NCBI GenBank assembly: GCA_012295275.1 | Contig: CM022674.1 | Span: 14,593,374-14,657,373 of the forward strand | Origin: Chrysomallon squamiferum | Lineage: Eukaryota > Mollusca > Gastropoda > Neomphalida > Peltospiridae | DNA: 64,000 nt | Direction of reading: 5' to 3' | Part shown: piece after piece, positions 1 to 13,900 of the stretch | Layout: each line of letters begins with the position of its first letter | How positions within the stretch are numbered: position 1 is the first letter of the stretch | Notes under the pieces: model-generated | Database searches by the model: none | What the model was told of the DNA's origin: nothing | The model's input: the letters and a program-made list of their open reading frames with translations, nothing else | Translations under genes and position numbers: made by a program

Positions 1-980
1 GATGGAAGAGAAAAAGAAAATTTGTTTTTGTCTGACAATACAACCTCAGTTTGATCAACTATTTACAAAAATAAACAAACATTTACAGTTTTTGTTTCAA
101 TAAATTAACAGTGCTATGTACAGTGATGTTTTGTAAAGCTCAGCGTTGCCATTCATATTGTTCTGACAGTGAACTCTAAACAAAATTTTGTGCTTTTAAA
201 TTTTTTAAAATTAGAACATCATTATTTAAATTTATTTCTGATTATATTCAGTATAGTATCCTGTATAGTTTCACATTAATTAATTTTAAAGTTAGTTTTT
301 AACCCAGAATTAACTTCAAACAATATTTTTATTATCTAAAGTTTTTAACTGTCATAAGAGAAGATATTAATTTATTTCAGAACAAATTGAGGGATTTAAT
401 CTCTTAACAACTTTAAGTGAAAGCTCAAATTAATTTCAAATGTTTTTAATTTGAACTTTTCACATTTGTTAAGTGAACATCACAGTTAATTCATGCAAAT
501 GTTTAAATTTTAAGGGTTTATCGTTTGTAAGTAATTTATGAAATTTTTAATTTTTAACACATGAACCAGAATAAATTTATCAAAATATTTGCAAGTTTTA
601 CAAAAATATTTTCAAAATGTAAATAAATGTAAATAAACTGAAAAAGATTTTAAAAAATAAAAGAAAAATGATGCCTGCTCTATTTAACTATTCACAAACA
701 GTTCATGTATTTGAATACAAATCCAGTCTTCTTCCTATCACAGTTGTAAAGTAATAAACTTATCACAATGACTTGTAAAAAAAATCAATGCTTAACATAA
801 TAATTTTTTTAAGAAAAATAAATGTTAATAACTTCTCAGTATAGTTCAAATAAAGATTTCAAAAATAAGTCTCAAAATTCAAAAAAAAATGTTAGTTATC
901 ACTGCAGTTGATAAACTTGTAAATGAGAAAATTTCTACACATAAAATGACTAAATCTGTTTAATGTCTTCAACTGTTCAG
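1..980 (-). other. CEP104 3' UTR and downstream AT-rich flank
   Basis: This stretch follows the CEP104 stop codon on the minus strand. It has no long open frame and is strongly AT-rich. On the minus strand an AATAAA-type hexamer occurs near 372 and another near 231, so the 3' UTR could be about 600-750 nt, but the true poly(A) site cannot be chosen from sequence alone. Confidence 0.5.
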
Positions 981-3900
981 TTATCTTCGTCCATATTTAG
1001 GTTGACCTCCTTTGTTCTTACCAGCTGGAGCATTTGCCTTACCTGAAATAAATACAGGACGACTTTATTTTTGTTCTTTATTGTTATTATTATTTTTTTT
1101 GTTATTGTTACTATTATTATTACTGTTGTTGTTGTTGTTGTTATTGCTATTACTTTTGTAACTGTTATTGTAACTTTTATTATTATTACTATGTATGTAT
1201 AAGAAGAAAAACAGAATGAAAGGGATAAATAATAAAAAAGAATAAGTCCTACTTACATCAAAATCAGATAATTATATATGTGTGCGAGTAAAGTTTAAAT
1301 GACAGTCAAGAAAAAACAAGATAAATACTTGAATGGGAGTGTTTAAATAATAAAAATAATAAGTCAGTGTTTAAAGTGATAATCTAAAATGAGTGTTTAA
1401 AGATAATTATATAGTAAGTGTGTCAGTGTTTAAAGTGATAAAAGTTTGTCAGTGAAAGATAATCACTGAGAGTGTAAGTGTTTAAAGTGATAATCTACTT
1501 GATGTATGTAAGTGTGTCAGTGTTTAAAGTGATAATCTACTTGATGTATGTAAGTGTGTCAGTGTTTAAAGTGATAATCTACTTGATGTATGTAAGTGTG
1601 TCAGTGTTTAAAGTGATAATCTACTTGATGTATGTAAGTGTGTCAGTGTTTAAAGTGATAATCTACTTGATGTAAGTGTTTAAAGTGATAATCTACTTGA
1701 TGTATGTAAGTGTGTCAGTGTTTAAAGTGATAATCTATTTGATGTATGTAAGTGTGTGAGTGTTTAAAGTGATAATCTACTTGATGTATGTGTGTCAGTG
1801 TTTAAAGTGATAATCTACTTGATGTATGGAAGTGTGTCAGTGTTTAAAGTGATAATCTACTTGATGTAAGTAAGTGTGTCTGTTTTAAAGTGATAATCTA
1901 CTTGATGTATGTAAGTGTGTCAGTGTTTAAAGTGATAATCTACTTGATGTATGTAAGTGTGTCAGTGTTTAAAGTGATAATCTACTTGATGTATGTAAGT
2001 GTGTCAGTGTTTAAAGTGATAATCTACTTGATGTATGTAAGTGTGTCAGTGTTTAAGGAGATAATCTACTTGATGTATGTAAGTGTGTCAGTGTTTAAAG
2101 TGATAATCTACTTGATGTATGTAAGTGTTTAAGGAGATAATCTACTTGAAGGTTTGTTAAGAGCCAGCAGGCGTCTGGGATTGTTCCTGCAGCCCTTCGC
2201 TCCCATGAGATGAACCTTCCAACTGTCCTCCCCACTGGGAATGTTGTCGTGACAAAGTGGACAGTGGTTCTCAGAACTTGAAGCAGCTGTAAACAGTTTA
2301 CAATTCAGATCAGCAACATTTTATATTAACTATTGACATTTTATATTAACTATTGACAACATTTTATATCAACTATTGACATAGTTTTATATTAACTATT
2401 AACAACATTTTATATCAACTATTGACATAGTTTTATATTAACTATTAACAACATTTTATATTAACTATTGACAACATCTTATATTAACTATTGACAAGTG
2501 GACAGAGGTTCTCAGAACTTGAAGCAGCTGTAAACAGTTTTCAATTCAGATCAGCAACATTTTATATTAACTATTGACATTTTATATTAACTATTGACAA
2601 CATTTTATATTAACTATTAACAACATTTTATATCAACTATTGACATAGTTTTATATTAACTATTGACAACATCTTATATTAACTATTGACACATTTTATA
2701 CATTGACATAGTTTTATAGAACTTGAAGCAGCTGTAAACAGTTTACAATTCAGATCAGCAACATTTTATATTAACTATTGACATTTTATATTAACTATTG
2801 ACAACATTTTATATCAACTATTGACATAGTTTTATATTAACTATTAACAACATTTTATATCAACTATTGACATAGTTTTATATTAACTATTAACAACATT
2901 TTATATTAACTATTGACAACATCTTATATTAACTATTGAAATAGGTTTCAGATATTAACTATTGTAAACAGTTTTAAATTAAGATTGACAACATTTTATA
3001 TTAACTATTGACATATTTTATATTAACTATTGAAATATTTTATATTAACTATTAACAACATTTTTTAAATTAACTATTGACAATAGTTTTATATTAACTA
3101 TTGACAACATTTTATATTAACTATTGACAAGTGGACATAGTTTCTCATTAACTATTGACTGTAAACAGTTTTTTCAGCAACATTTTATATTAACTATTGA
3201 CAGTTTTATCTATTTATAATTTAACAGTTTGTAATTTAGTTTATATATTACATATTAACTATTGACATAGTTTTAGCTATGAGGTAACATTATGTTTAAT
3301 CCTCCAAACTGAGCAGTTTCTATTTTTGCCATCACATGTTGTTTATATGTTGTTTTTTATTAATAACATCAAGTTCATTAGACTATCAGCTGGTACAGAC
3401 TGAAAAATGGGCATTGGAAGTTTCAGCCAGTTTGTCTGGTGTGCTCAGAGTATAAGTGTACATGTTTGTTTGTGTGGAAATTCAAGTTTATAATACAACT
3501 CTTTATAAATAACTTTACTATGAAATAATGAGTTTTACTTTTATAAATGAACAATTAACAGTATAAAGCAGATAACCTTCTTCCCCAAGTCAGAATCTGT
3601 CTGGTCACGTTTATGTAACACACCAGGTTAACATCATTAATATTTATTTTCAAATCTTATTTATATGTGCCTGTAAAGCTGACACTTGACAGTGAAGGGG
3701 TTAAAGTCACTTACGGTTACAAAGTTTTTCTGCTATATGCTGGTCATACTCAGTCTTCAAGATGGCCTCTGTACATCGTGGACATCTTGTAAAGTTATTT
3801 TTAGCTTCACACTCTTTCAGCAGATGGTCTGTAAGACTGGCTATTTCCACAACCTGAAACAGTTAAATACATCTGAAAAAAATCTCCATTAATTAAAATA

Positions 3901-6900
3901 ATACAGCTAAGATAAATTAAGTAAACAGACAGATACCAATAAGCAGATAAAAAGAGACATACATGGATGGTTAGATAGATAGATAGATAGACATACAAAA
4001 AGATAGATGAACAAAGACAGAGAAAAGCTTGACAAAATGACAGCTGAAAAGACACATAGATAAAAAACTAGACAAAGAGAAATGTACAGACAGACAGACA
4101 GACAAAAAGATACATAAAGAGACAAATGAACAGACAGACATATAGAAAGATAGATAGATACACAGATAGAGATAAAAAGCTAGACAAAGAGACAAATTAA
4201 CAAACATACAGACAGTCAGATAAATACACAGAGATAAAAAGCTAGACAAAGCAACAAATTAACAAATGTACAGACAGTCAGATAGATACACAGATAGCGA
4301 TAAAAAGCTAGACAAAGACAAATTATCAAATGTACAGACAGTCAGATAGATACACAGATAGAGATAAAAAGCTAGACATAAAGACAAATTATCAAATGTA
4401 CAGACAGTCAGATAGAGATAAAAAGGTAGACAAAGAGACAAATTAACAAATGTACAGACAGATAGATACACAGATAGAGATAAAAAGCTAGACAAAGACA
4501 AATTATCAAATGTACAGACAGTCAGATAGATACACAGATAGAGATAAAAAGCTAGACAAAGAGACAAATTAACAAATGTACAGACAGTCAGATAGATACA
4601 CAGATAGAGATAAAAAGCTAGACAAAGAGACAAATTAACAAATGTACAGACAGTCAGATAGATACACAGAGATAAAAAGCTAGACAAAGACAAATTATCA
4701 AATGTACAGACAGTCAGATAGAGACAAAAAGCTAACAAAGACAAATTATCAAATGCACAGACAGTCAGATAAATACACAGATAGAGACAAAAAGCTAGAC
4801 AAAGAGACAGTTACACTGAGACATCTGACAGAGAAAACTTTTGTGTGTGCTCAAAACATGAAACAACTAAAAGTGTGTTAGAAACAGAGATAAAGAGTAT
4901 GAGGAAAGAGAATGAGAGAAAGAAAGAATGAGAGAAAGAAAGATAGAGTGAGAGAAAGAATAACAGAGTGAGGATGCTGACATTCACAGCTAACAGTAAT
5001 ACTTAGTAACAAGTTTTACCTCTTTACAGTTAGAACATCTCTTTAAGACAGGACAACTCTTCCAGAAGTGTAGATCTAAACCTTCGTCATCAAACGCATT
5101 GTTCCTCTCTCCACAGAAAATACAGATCCTGAAACACAGAAAAACAGAAAATACACATCCTGAAACACAGAAAAACAGAAAATACACATCCTGAAACACA
5201 GAAAAACAGAAAATACACATCCTGAAACAGAAAAACAGAAAATACAGATCCTGAAACACAGAAAAAAAACAGAAAATACAGATCCTGAAACACAGAAAAA
5301 CAGAAAATACAGATCCTGAAACACAGAAAAACAGAAAATACAGATCCTGAAACACAGAAAAACAGAAAATACAGATCCTGAAACACAGAAAAACAGAAAA
5401 TACACATCCTGAAACACAGAAAAACAGAAAATACAGATCCTGAAACACTGAAAATACAGATCCTGAAACACAGAAAAACAGAAAATACAGATCCTGAAAC
5501 ACTGAAAATACAGATCCTGAAACACAGAAAAACAGAAAATACAGATCCTGAAACACTGAAAATACAGATCCTGAAACATGAAAAATACAAATTCTGTAGC
5601 ACAGAAACACATAAAATAGAGATCCTGAAACAAAGAATAAACAGTCATCCTCTCCATATTGATTTAATCACTTGAGTTAGGCCAAAGCTCTTAATGTGTT
5701 TTTGAAAGAAATCTCTTCAAATGAAAGAGTCAGCCAGTCAGTTGTTAAATAAACAATTACATCTCTGATCTATGAAGAATTAGACAGATTTTTGTGTTGT
5801 TTTTTCTTTCTCTGGTGAAGATACTTTGTAATAAACACATTATCAATATAAAGTTGTGCATGTGAACATAATTCATCTCTACTTAAGATGCTGTTTACAG
5901 TTCAAGTATTCCAGTCTCATGCAGGAGTGTTAAACATTTACTTACTTGTCCATCAGTGACATATCATCATCATAAACATGTACTTATATCATAAACATTT
6001 ACTTACTTGTCCATCAGTGACACATCATCATCAATAAACATGTACTTACATGATAAACATTTACTTACTTGTCCATCAGTGACACATCATCATCATAAAC
6101 ATGTACTTACATGATAAACATTTACTTACACAATAAACATTTACTTACTTGTCCATCAGTGACACATCATCATCATAAACATTTACTTACACAATAAACA
6201 TTTACTTACTTGTCCATCAGTGACACATCATCATCATAAACATGTACTTACATGATAAACATTTACTTACACAATAAACATTTACTTACTTGTCCATCAG
6301 TGACACATCATCATCATAAACATTTACTTACACAATAAACATTTACTTACTTGTCCATCAGTGACACATCATCATCATAAACACATCATCATCATAAACA
6401 TTTACTTACACAATAAACATTTACTTACTTGTCCATCAGTGACACATCATCATCATAAACATTTACTTACACAATAAACATTTACTTACTTGTCCATCAG
6501 TGACACATCATCATCATAAACATTTACTTACTTGTCCATCAGTGACACATCATCATCAATAAACATTTACTTACACGATAAACATTTACTTACACAATAA
6601 ACATTTACTTACTTGTCCATCAGTGACACATCATCATCATAAACATTTACTTACACAATAAACATTTACTTACTTGTCCATCAGTGACACATCATCATCA
6701 TAAACATTTACTTACACAATAAACATTTACTTACACGATAAACATTTACTTACTTGTCCATCAGTGACACATCATCATCATAAACATTTACTTACACAAT
6801 AAACATTTACTTACTTGTCCATCAGTGACACATCATCATCATAAACATTTACTTACACAATAAACATTTACTTACACGATAAACATTTACTTACTTGTCC

Positions 6901-9900
6901 ATCAGTGACACATCATCATCATAAACATGTACTTACATGATAAACATTTACTTACACAATAAACATTTACTTACTTGTCCATCAGTGACACATCATCATC
7001 ATAAACATTTACTTACACAATAAACATTTACTTACACGATAAACATTTACTTACTTGTCCATCAGTGACACATCATCATCATAAACATTTACTTACTTGT
7101 CCATCAGTGATACATTATCATCAATAAACATTTACTTACACAATAAACATTTACTTACACAATAAACATTTACTTACTTGTCCATCAGTGACACATCATC
7201 ATCATAAACATTTACTTACACAATAAAATTTACACTTGTCCATGTGACACATCATCATCATAAACACATAAACATGTACTTACACAATAAACATTTACTT
7301 ACTTGTCCATCAGTGACACATCATCATCATAAACATTTACTTACACAATAAACATTTACTTACACAATAAACATTTACTTACATGATAAACATTTACTTA
7401 CTTGTCCATCAGTGACACATCATCATCATAAACATTTACTTACACAATAAACATTTACTTACACGATAAACATTTACTTACTTGTCCATCAGTGACACAT
7501 CATCATCATAAACATTTACTTACACAATAAACATTTACTTACTTGTCCATCAGTGACACATCATCATCATAAACATTTACTTACTTGTAAACATTTACTT
7601 ACATGATAAACATTTACTTACACAATAAACATTTACTTACATGATAAACATTTACTTACACAATAAACATTTACTTACACAATAAACATTTACTTACTTG
7701 TCCATCAGTGACACATCATCATCTTCTTTTGGAGATTTCTTTGTCTCTGGCTTTGATTTCTGAAACAAAATCAAGAAAAGATGATTACAAACATCACAAT
7801 CCAGCTTTTAAATCTGTTTTAAAATTAGTGTAACTGGTGATAAATCTTAAAATTTGGTTCCATGCACAAAAGCCAGTGATAAAATGGGTGTCATACATTA
7901 GAGTCTTGTCAGCAGCACCTGACGGGTTTGTGGGTTGTGATTGGACTTTGTCCTCTTGAACCAGTGTGTCCCAGAAAATTGTCTGTGTCTAATCAGACGT
8001 ACATAAAACAGAGAATATTCAAAATCCTAAACTACATACATACATACATACATACATATACACATACACATACACATACACACACATACATATGTGTGTG
8101 TGTCATTGTATATGAGTGTGTGCGTATGCATCTTACTACATGATATTATTTTGTTACCTTGGTCACTGCTCCACTCTTTTTCGCTAAATTTTCATCAAGA
8201 GGCTGAAATAATAAAAATATAAAACTGTAAAAAGTTACTTACATAAAAAATGAATTTGTCAAACAATACACAAAATTATAGACAAAATTATTTAGACAAA
8301 ATTATTTCAGGGTTTCTGCTGGAAACTATTCAAGTTTCTACCAAGAGGTAAATAATAAAACAACAAAGATTAAAACTGATATCTGACAAAATTAAAAATA
8401 TATTAAAATTGATATTAATGTAGGTATTTATTTTAAGCAGCAAATAATTCTGAGATATTATTATTTCACCTGAAACTTTTAAAAATATTTCTTTTAAAAG
8501 TTAAAAAAATCATTAACACCACAAAACAAAACAAAACAAAACAAAACAAACAAAAAATAGAAAAAGCCCCAGATAATAGCAAACATTTGAAAACAGAAAA
8601 AGAAAACAACTGAAAATAAAACAAAGGCAAATAATGTATGTTAAATATTTAAATAAATAAAATAATATTTATATATTATAGTATTATGCTGTTAAGTAGA
8701 TATTATTTATTATTCACAGAACTTGAGAAAATGTCTCACACTGAATTAATGAAATCTTAACATCATCTAAAATTAATCTAACACACACACACACACATAT
8801 ATATACATATATATAACATACACACATATTTATATACAAACATATATACACATATTGTGTGTGTTATTATTGTATTTATTTTTTGTGAAATGCAATGAGG
8901 GACAGAGAGGTTGCTGAAATACTGGGTTACTCTTATCCACAAACAGACACTACATACCAGTGCCTTTAATTAGTATATCATGTAGTATTTGTTGCTAGGG
9001 AAACAGTCCAATACACAGAACAAATCTGTTATTTTAAATAAAGTTAACTCTATACAATATCCAGTAGCAATATAAATAATATTTTTATTTGTTCAACAAA
9101 TCTATTTTGATATAGCCAGTTTCATAACCTAAAAAATAAAAAAAATAATAATAATAATAATAATAAAATAAATAATTGGAAACAAGTACTTGTGTGAAAC
9201 TAATTTTACTGTGAAAGTGACTTTCTACATGAAGAGTTGAACTACTGTGTGAAATGTGATAAGTTATCTAAGCATAGCAAGTCTTAATACATACTTTATA
9301 TTATTATTATTATTAATTATTATTATTATATTATTATAGTAGTTTTTATTGTGTGAAATAAACAATTAATTATAAATATATAATCTTCATACATTTATTA
9401 TGTTATTATTATTACTGTTGTTGTTGTTGTTGTTGCTTTGTGAAACAAACTGAGTGTGTGTTAATGATAAATACATAATCTTGGTAATAATATAAAAATA
9501 TTATCAAGATGTTTTTCATGAACATCATTACCATCATCATCTGACCAGCATAGTCATATTTTATTTATTGCTATTAACAGTATCTGTTTTTAAATAATAA
9601 AAATAATAATAATAATAATAATATTAACAACAACAACAACTAAAATAATAATGACAATAATAACAGTAACACAACTAGTAATAATAATTCATTATTTCAG
9701 TAAAAGCAACACCTTTCATCTTCGTCATCTTCTTTTTTAATATTGTAAAGATAATTTTGAAGAGAGTGAAGGAAGGAGTGTACAAGAGAAAGAAGGATGA
9801 GAGTTAAAGTGTTTTCTTTGTACACTCAAGTTACTGCAGATAAACTGTACACTCCACAAATACTCAAACTGTAAACACCTTCTCTGGACATCCAAGTGAC

Positions 9901-10606
9901 TGTCTTAGTTTGGAATAAACATTTCTGTTTGATAAACCAGATTTTTCATCATCTGCTCAGCTGTGTCGCACACACAGTGATGTACAAGAGGAATTATGAG
10001 AAAGGAAACTTGACAATGACATAAATTACTCTTTTTTTAAAACTATCAGTACGTGATTTTTTTTATATAACCCATAGAAAATGATACACACAGGGAGAAT
10101 TTTCCTCTTCTGACTTCTAGTCTAAAATTATTTTTTATTTATTTATTTATTATTTTTCTTTCCATTTACTGTCATTCATTTATGAACAAAGAATGATTTA
10201 AATCTGTACCAGCTTGTAACCAGAAACAAAGCAATCACTTGGAGGTAGGTGCTCTGCAAGTCTCACTAGAACAGTTTAAATATTTAACTGGGTTCAGTTT
10301 TTACCACAAACACGGACCTTACCTTGGCAACAGCAAGCTTGAAACAAAAAGATAAAATACATTTTCACAACTCTTAATTATACACAATTAATATTTATTA
10401 TAAATATCTGTCTGCTTCACAGCACTAGATGTTTGTGATTATAAACAATCACACACACACACACACATGTATGCATGCACACACTCACACACATACACAA
10501 ACACACGCACAGGCTCAATAACTTGCAAACACAAACACAATAACACAAATCCTCACAGACAAACAGATTATCACTGTGAGTTGTAATCTATATGCATCTT
10601 TCATTT

Positions 10607-10669
<63 letters not shown>

Positions 10670-10861
10670 AACACACTCACACTCACTCCCTCATTTAACT
10701 AATAGTATATCCATTTCAATGACAAATGTAGGATACATTAAATGATAAATATTTTCATATATTACACAGTTATATGTATTTTGGTTATATATCTTTGTAC
10801 GTGCATGTTTTTGTTCATTGATTTGTGTGTGTGTGTGTCTGTCTGTGTGTGTGTGTGTGTG

Positions 10862-10912
<51 letters not shown>

Positions 10913-13900
10913 GTGTGTGTGTGTGTGTTTAATATCATATTTCTATGTTAAGAAAAGTTAAGGAAGAAGAAAAAAATGTGACATAATTAATCAGGGAATA
11001 TAAAGTAACAATACTGAAAACTAAAACAATTTCTTAAAAGTCTTGACAAAAACTGTTGCATTTAACAAAAAATAATAATAAAAATAACAAGTAAGTATTA
11101 TTGTAAAGGAATGTAAAAAAAATAACAAATGTAGTGAAAGAATTAAAGACACTTAAAAATATATGAATGATGTTGGTTTCATACAGGGAAGTTTTTATTA
11201 AAGATGATATGTGATATGCTGCTTCTCAAATTTCGACAAATCAGAGGAGTTCTGTCTGGAACAGGAAATAATGAAGTCTGTAGTGTAGAGATGTTTTATA
11301 CACAAAAGTTTCACTCTGTATTAAACTGATGATAAACTTTATTTACATAGTACATGGCTGACACATTTTCTTACATCACTTTGTCACATGTACAAAATAT
11401 GGCATCAAACTGAGAATTTCAAAATTAACATTTTCTACAGAATTTATTTCATCAAGAAACAAGTGTATGAAAATGTTTCAAGAAGTTTTTTGGATTCATT
11501 AATTAACCATGGCTGCTTGATACTTTCATTTTTTCCAAGTCATATGATTTCAGGTCAAAGTTCATTATAGTTCTAAGCCAGTCATGGAATAAATAGAACA
11601 CGAGCTCTGATTGGTTAAAAAAACATGTGAAGGAGAAGAGAAGTGCAAATACAACTATCTACACAAGACATTAAAATAATTTAAATGTGGACAGAAGCCA
11701 GCAGCATAGAATTAAAATATAAATAAATATTTAAACATTTAAATGATAAATAAAAAATTTAAATTTTAAAAATCATATATATATATATTGAAATGCCCAA
11801 ATTAAAAACAAATAAAAGTGACTCTTCTTTTGATTTTCTGCTTCTAAGCTATCATTTAACTCTTTTACAGTATTTTATAACTATATCAAAATACCGGTAT
11901 TAATGAATAAACTGAAATAATAGATCTCTATAATATCAGTTATAGCTGACTGAAATGTCTCATGTAATTTTGAATTTCAGGTTTACTGAAACATTTACTG
12001 AAATATCCTTATAGTTAGTTAGCAGTTTATATTTTATTACTGTTTTGAAATATTTTAATGTAAATTTGATAAAGTTATGTGTATGTGTGTGTGAACAATT
12101 ACTGAAAAGTCTGTTAGTAATTAATAAATTAATTAATGTTTATTTTTCATAATATTTTTATTGTTTGAAATATTCTTATGTAAATCTGAATAATCATAAT
12201 ATTATATGAGAACATATTTTGATTTTTGTTTTGTTTTTTGTTCTAATATCATGATCACCATTGTTTTAAAAAATATTTTTGAAATTTAATTATGAACAAC
12301 ATTATGTTTTATACTGAAATATTTGTAACAGCCCATGTATTTTATAATATCCCTTCTTTTGTTTGACTTTGTTTCTGGGTGTTTGTTTTATTTTTATTAA
12401 TTTAGTTTTGTTAAATATATTTTATCTTTTGTAAATGAGGAATACTGTAACACAGTAACTGTAGTTATTATTCATGTGTCTGAAGATTTAGTGAAATCTT
12501 TTTAATTAGTTATTTGTCTTGTTTTTATAACACCCTGTAAATTGTAATTTCATATAATGTGAACTTTGTGACGTTTACAAATATGTACATTGTCTGTAAT
12601 TAATTAATTATGTTACACTTTCCTGTCAAAACAGTTTTTGAAGTGTTTTGTAAAGTTTATGAACACAAAAGCATGTGTAAGTAATTGTTTATGTTACAAA
12701 TTCCTGTCAAAATGAATTCCTCCTCCATCTTCGCCCATCAAGTCTAGCTACCAGGGGTTCTGTGAATAAAAAATATTTATTAAACAAATAAAGATATTTT
12801 AAAATACAACAACCAACTTCATTCAAACACAAAACCAAATCTATCATTTTCTGTTTGTCTTTCAAGTGCCCATGAAATGCCATCTTTAAAAAAACAAATT
12901 GATTTTTTCACGTAACCCGATCATTTAGTTTAAACAAAACTTGAAGACAATTAAACTATCAATTTATATTCATAAAACGAAAAAACATGTATTTGAAAAA
13001 AACAAAAATAATAATCAAAAATAAAATCACATTTGAAAATATATTTTAAAAATCATATTTATAAAAAAAATAGAAATGAAACTGAAGACAGTCGGATTAC
13101 TGTAAAACAATTAATTTTTTCAAAGATGGACTGGTTGTGGTCTCACTCACCAGTTTTCCTTGCTGCATTTCCTTCAGTTCCTGTAACTGTCTCTGCAGAG
13201 CCTCGATTTCAGCCTGCTTCTTAGCCTCCTGGTTCATCTTCTTTTTCTGTGAGGTAAAGTGCTGTCAGTTTACTGAGTGACAGGACAGTGAACTTATAAA
13301 ACTGTAGACTAATCTAACTGTCAGTGAGTTTATTGAGTGACAGGACAGTGAACTTATAAAACTGTAGACTAATCTAACTGTCAGTGAGTTTATTGAGTGA
13401 CAGGACAGTGAACTTATAAAACTGTAGACTAATCTAACTGTCAGTGAGTTTATTGAGTGACAGGACAGTGAACTTATAAAACTGTAGACTAATAATCAGT
13501 GAGTTTAACTGTGTATTTCTGAACTTATAAAACTGTCACTAATGTCTTTTATTACTCCTGACAGTGAACTTATAAAAACTGTGTCCTAATCTAACTGTGT
13601 ATTTCTGCAATAAAATCTAACTGTGTATTTCTGCTAATACTGTCACTAACCACTAACAACTCCTCCCTATCACTAATTTTAATGCTATTACATTACTACT
13701 ACTAATACTGCAACTACTATTACCTCCTATCACTAATTTTAATACTATTACATTACTACTACTAATACTGCAACTGCTCTAATACTATCACTACTACTAT
13801 TACATTACTACTACTAATACTGCAACTGCTCTAATACTATCACTACTATTATTACTATTACTACTACTAATACTACTACTAACTAATACTGCAACTGCAA

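Larger units (their letters stand above)
981..13246 (-). other. CEP104: CEP104 (part): C-terminal coiled coil and zinc-finger exons
   Basis: Coding exons in order are 13151-13246 (QAEIEALQRQLQELKEMQQ), a 15-nt microexon 10323-10337 (LAVAK, least certain), 8158-8202, 7698-7759, 5020-5128, 3715-3853, 2146-2286 and 981-1042 (stop 981-983). Four zinc fingers are intact: CIFC with H and C in HFWKSC, CSNC with HLLKEC, CPRC with HIAEKLC, and CPLC with HLMGAKGC. The tail is basic and Gly/Lys rich and ends KYGRR; vertebrate CEP104 ends in a similar basic tail but carries SKIP before it. Confidence 0.9.

Noticed and set aside
1478-2132. Plus-strand frames repeating FKVIIYLMYVSVSV
   Set aside because: They are the antisense of the donor-junction minisatellite of CEP104, not a repeat protein.
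4259-4744. 161-codon minus-strand frame rich in CTFVNLSLCL
   Set aside because: It follows the ~62-bp minisatellite exactly and is hydrophobic only because of the repeat; no splice or homology support.
4990-5610. 206-codon minus-strand frame ending in a zinc-finger sequence
   Set aside because: Only the last ~36 codons are a real exon of CEP104; the rest is the acceptor-junction array read through.
12728-12762. Possible 8-nt CEP104 microexon after TTCACAG
   Set aside because: It would shift the frame between two exons that already join in phase 0.
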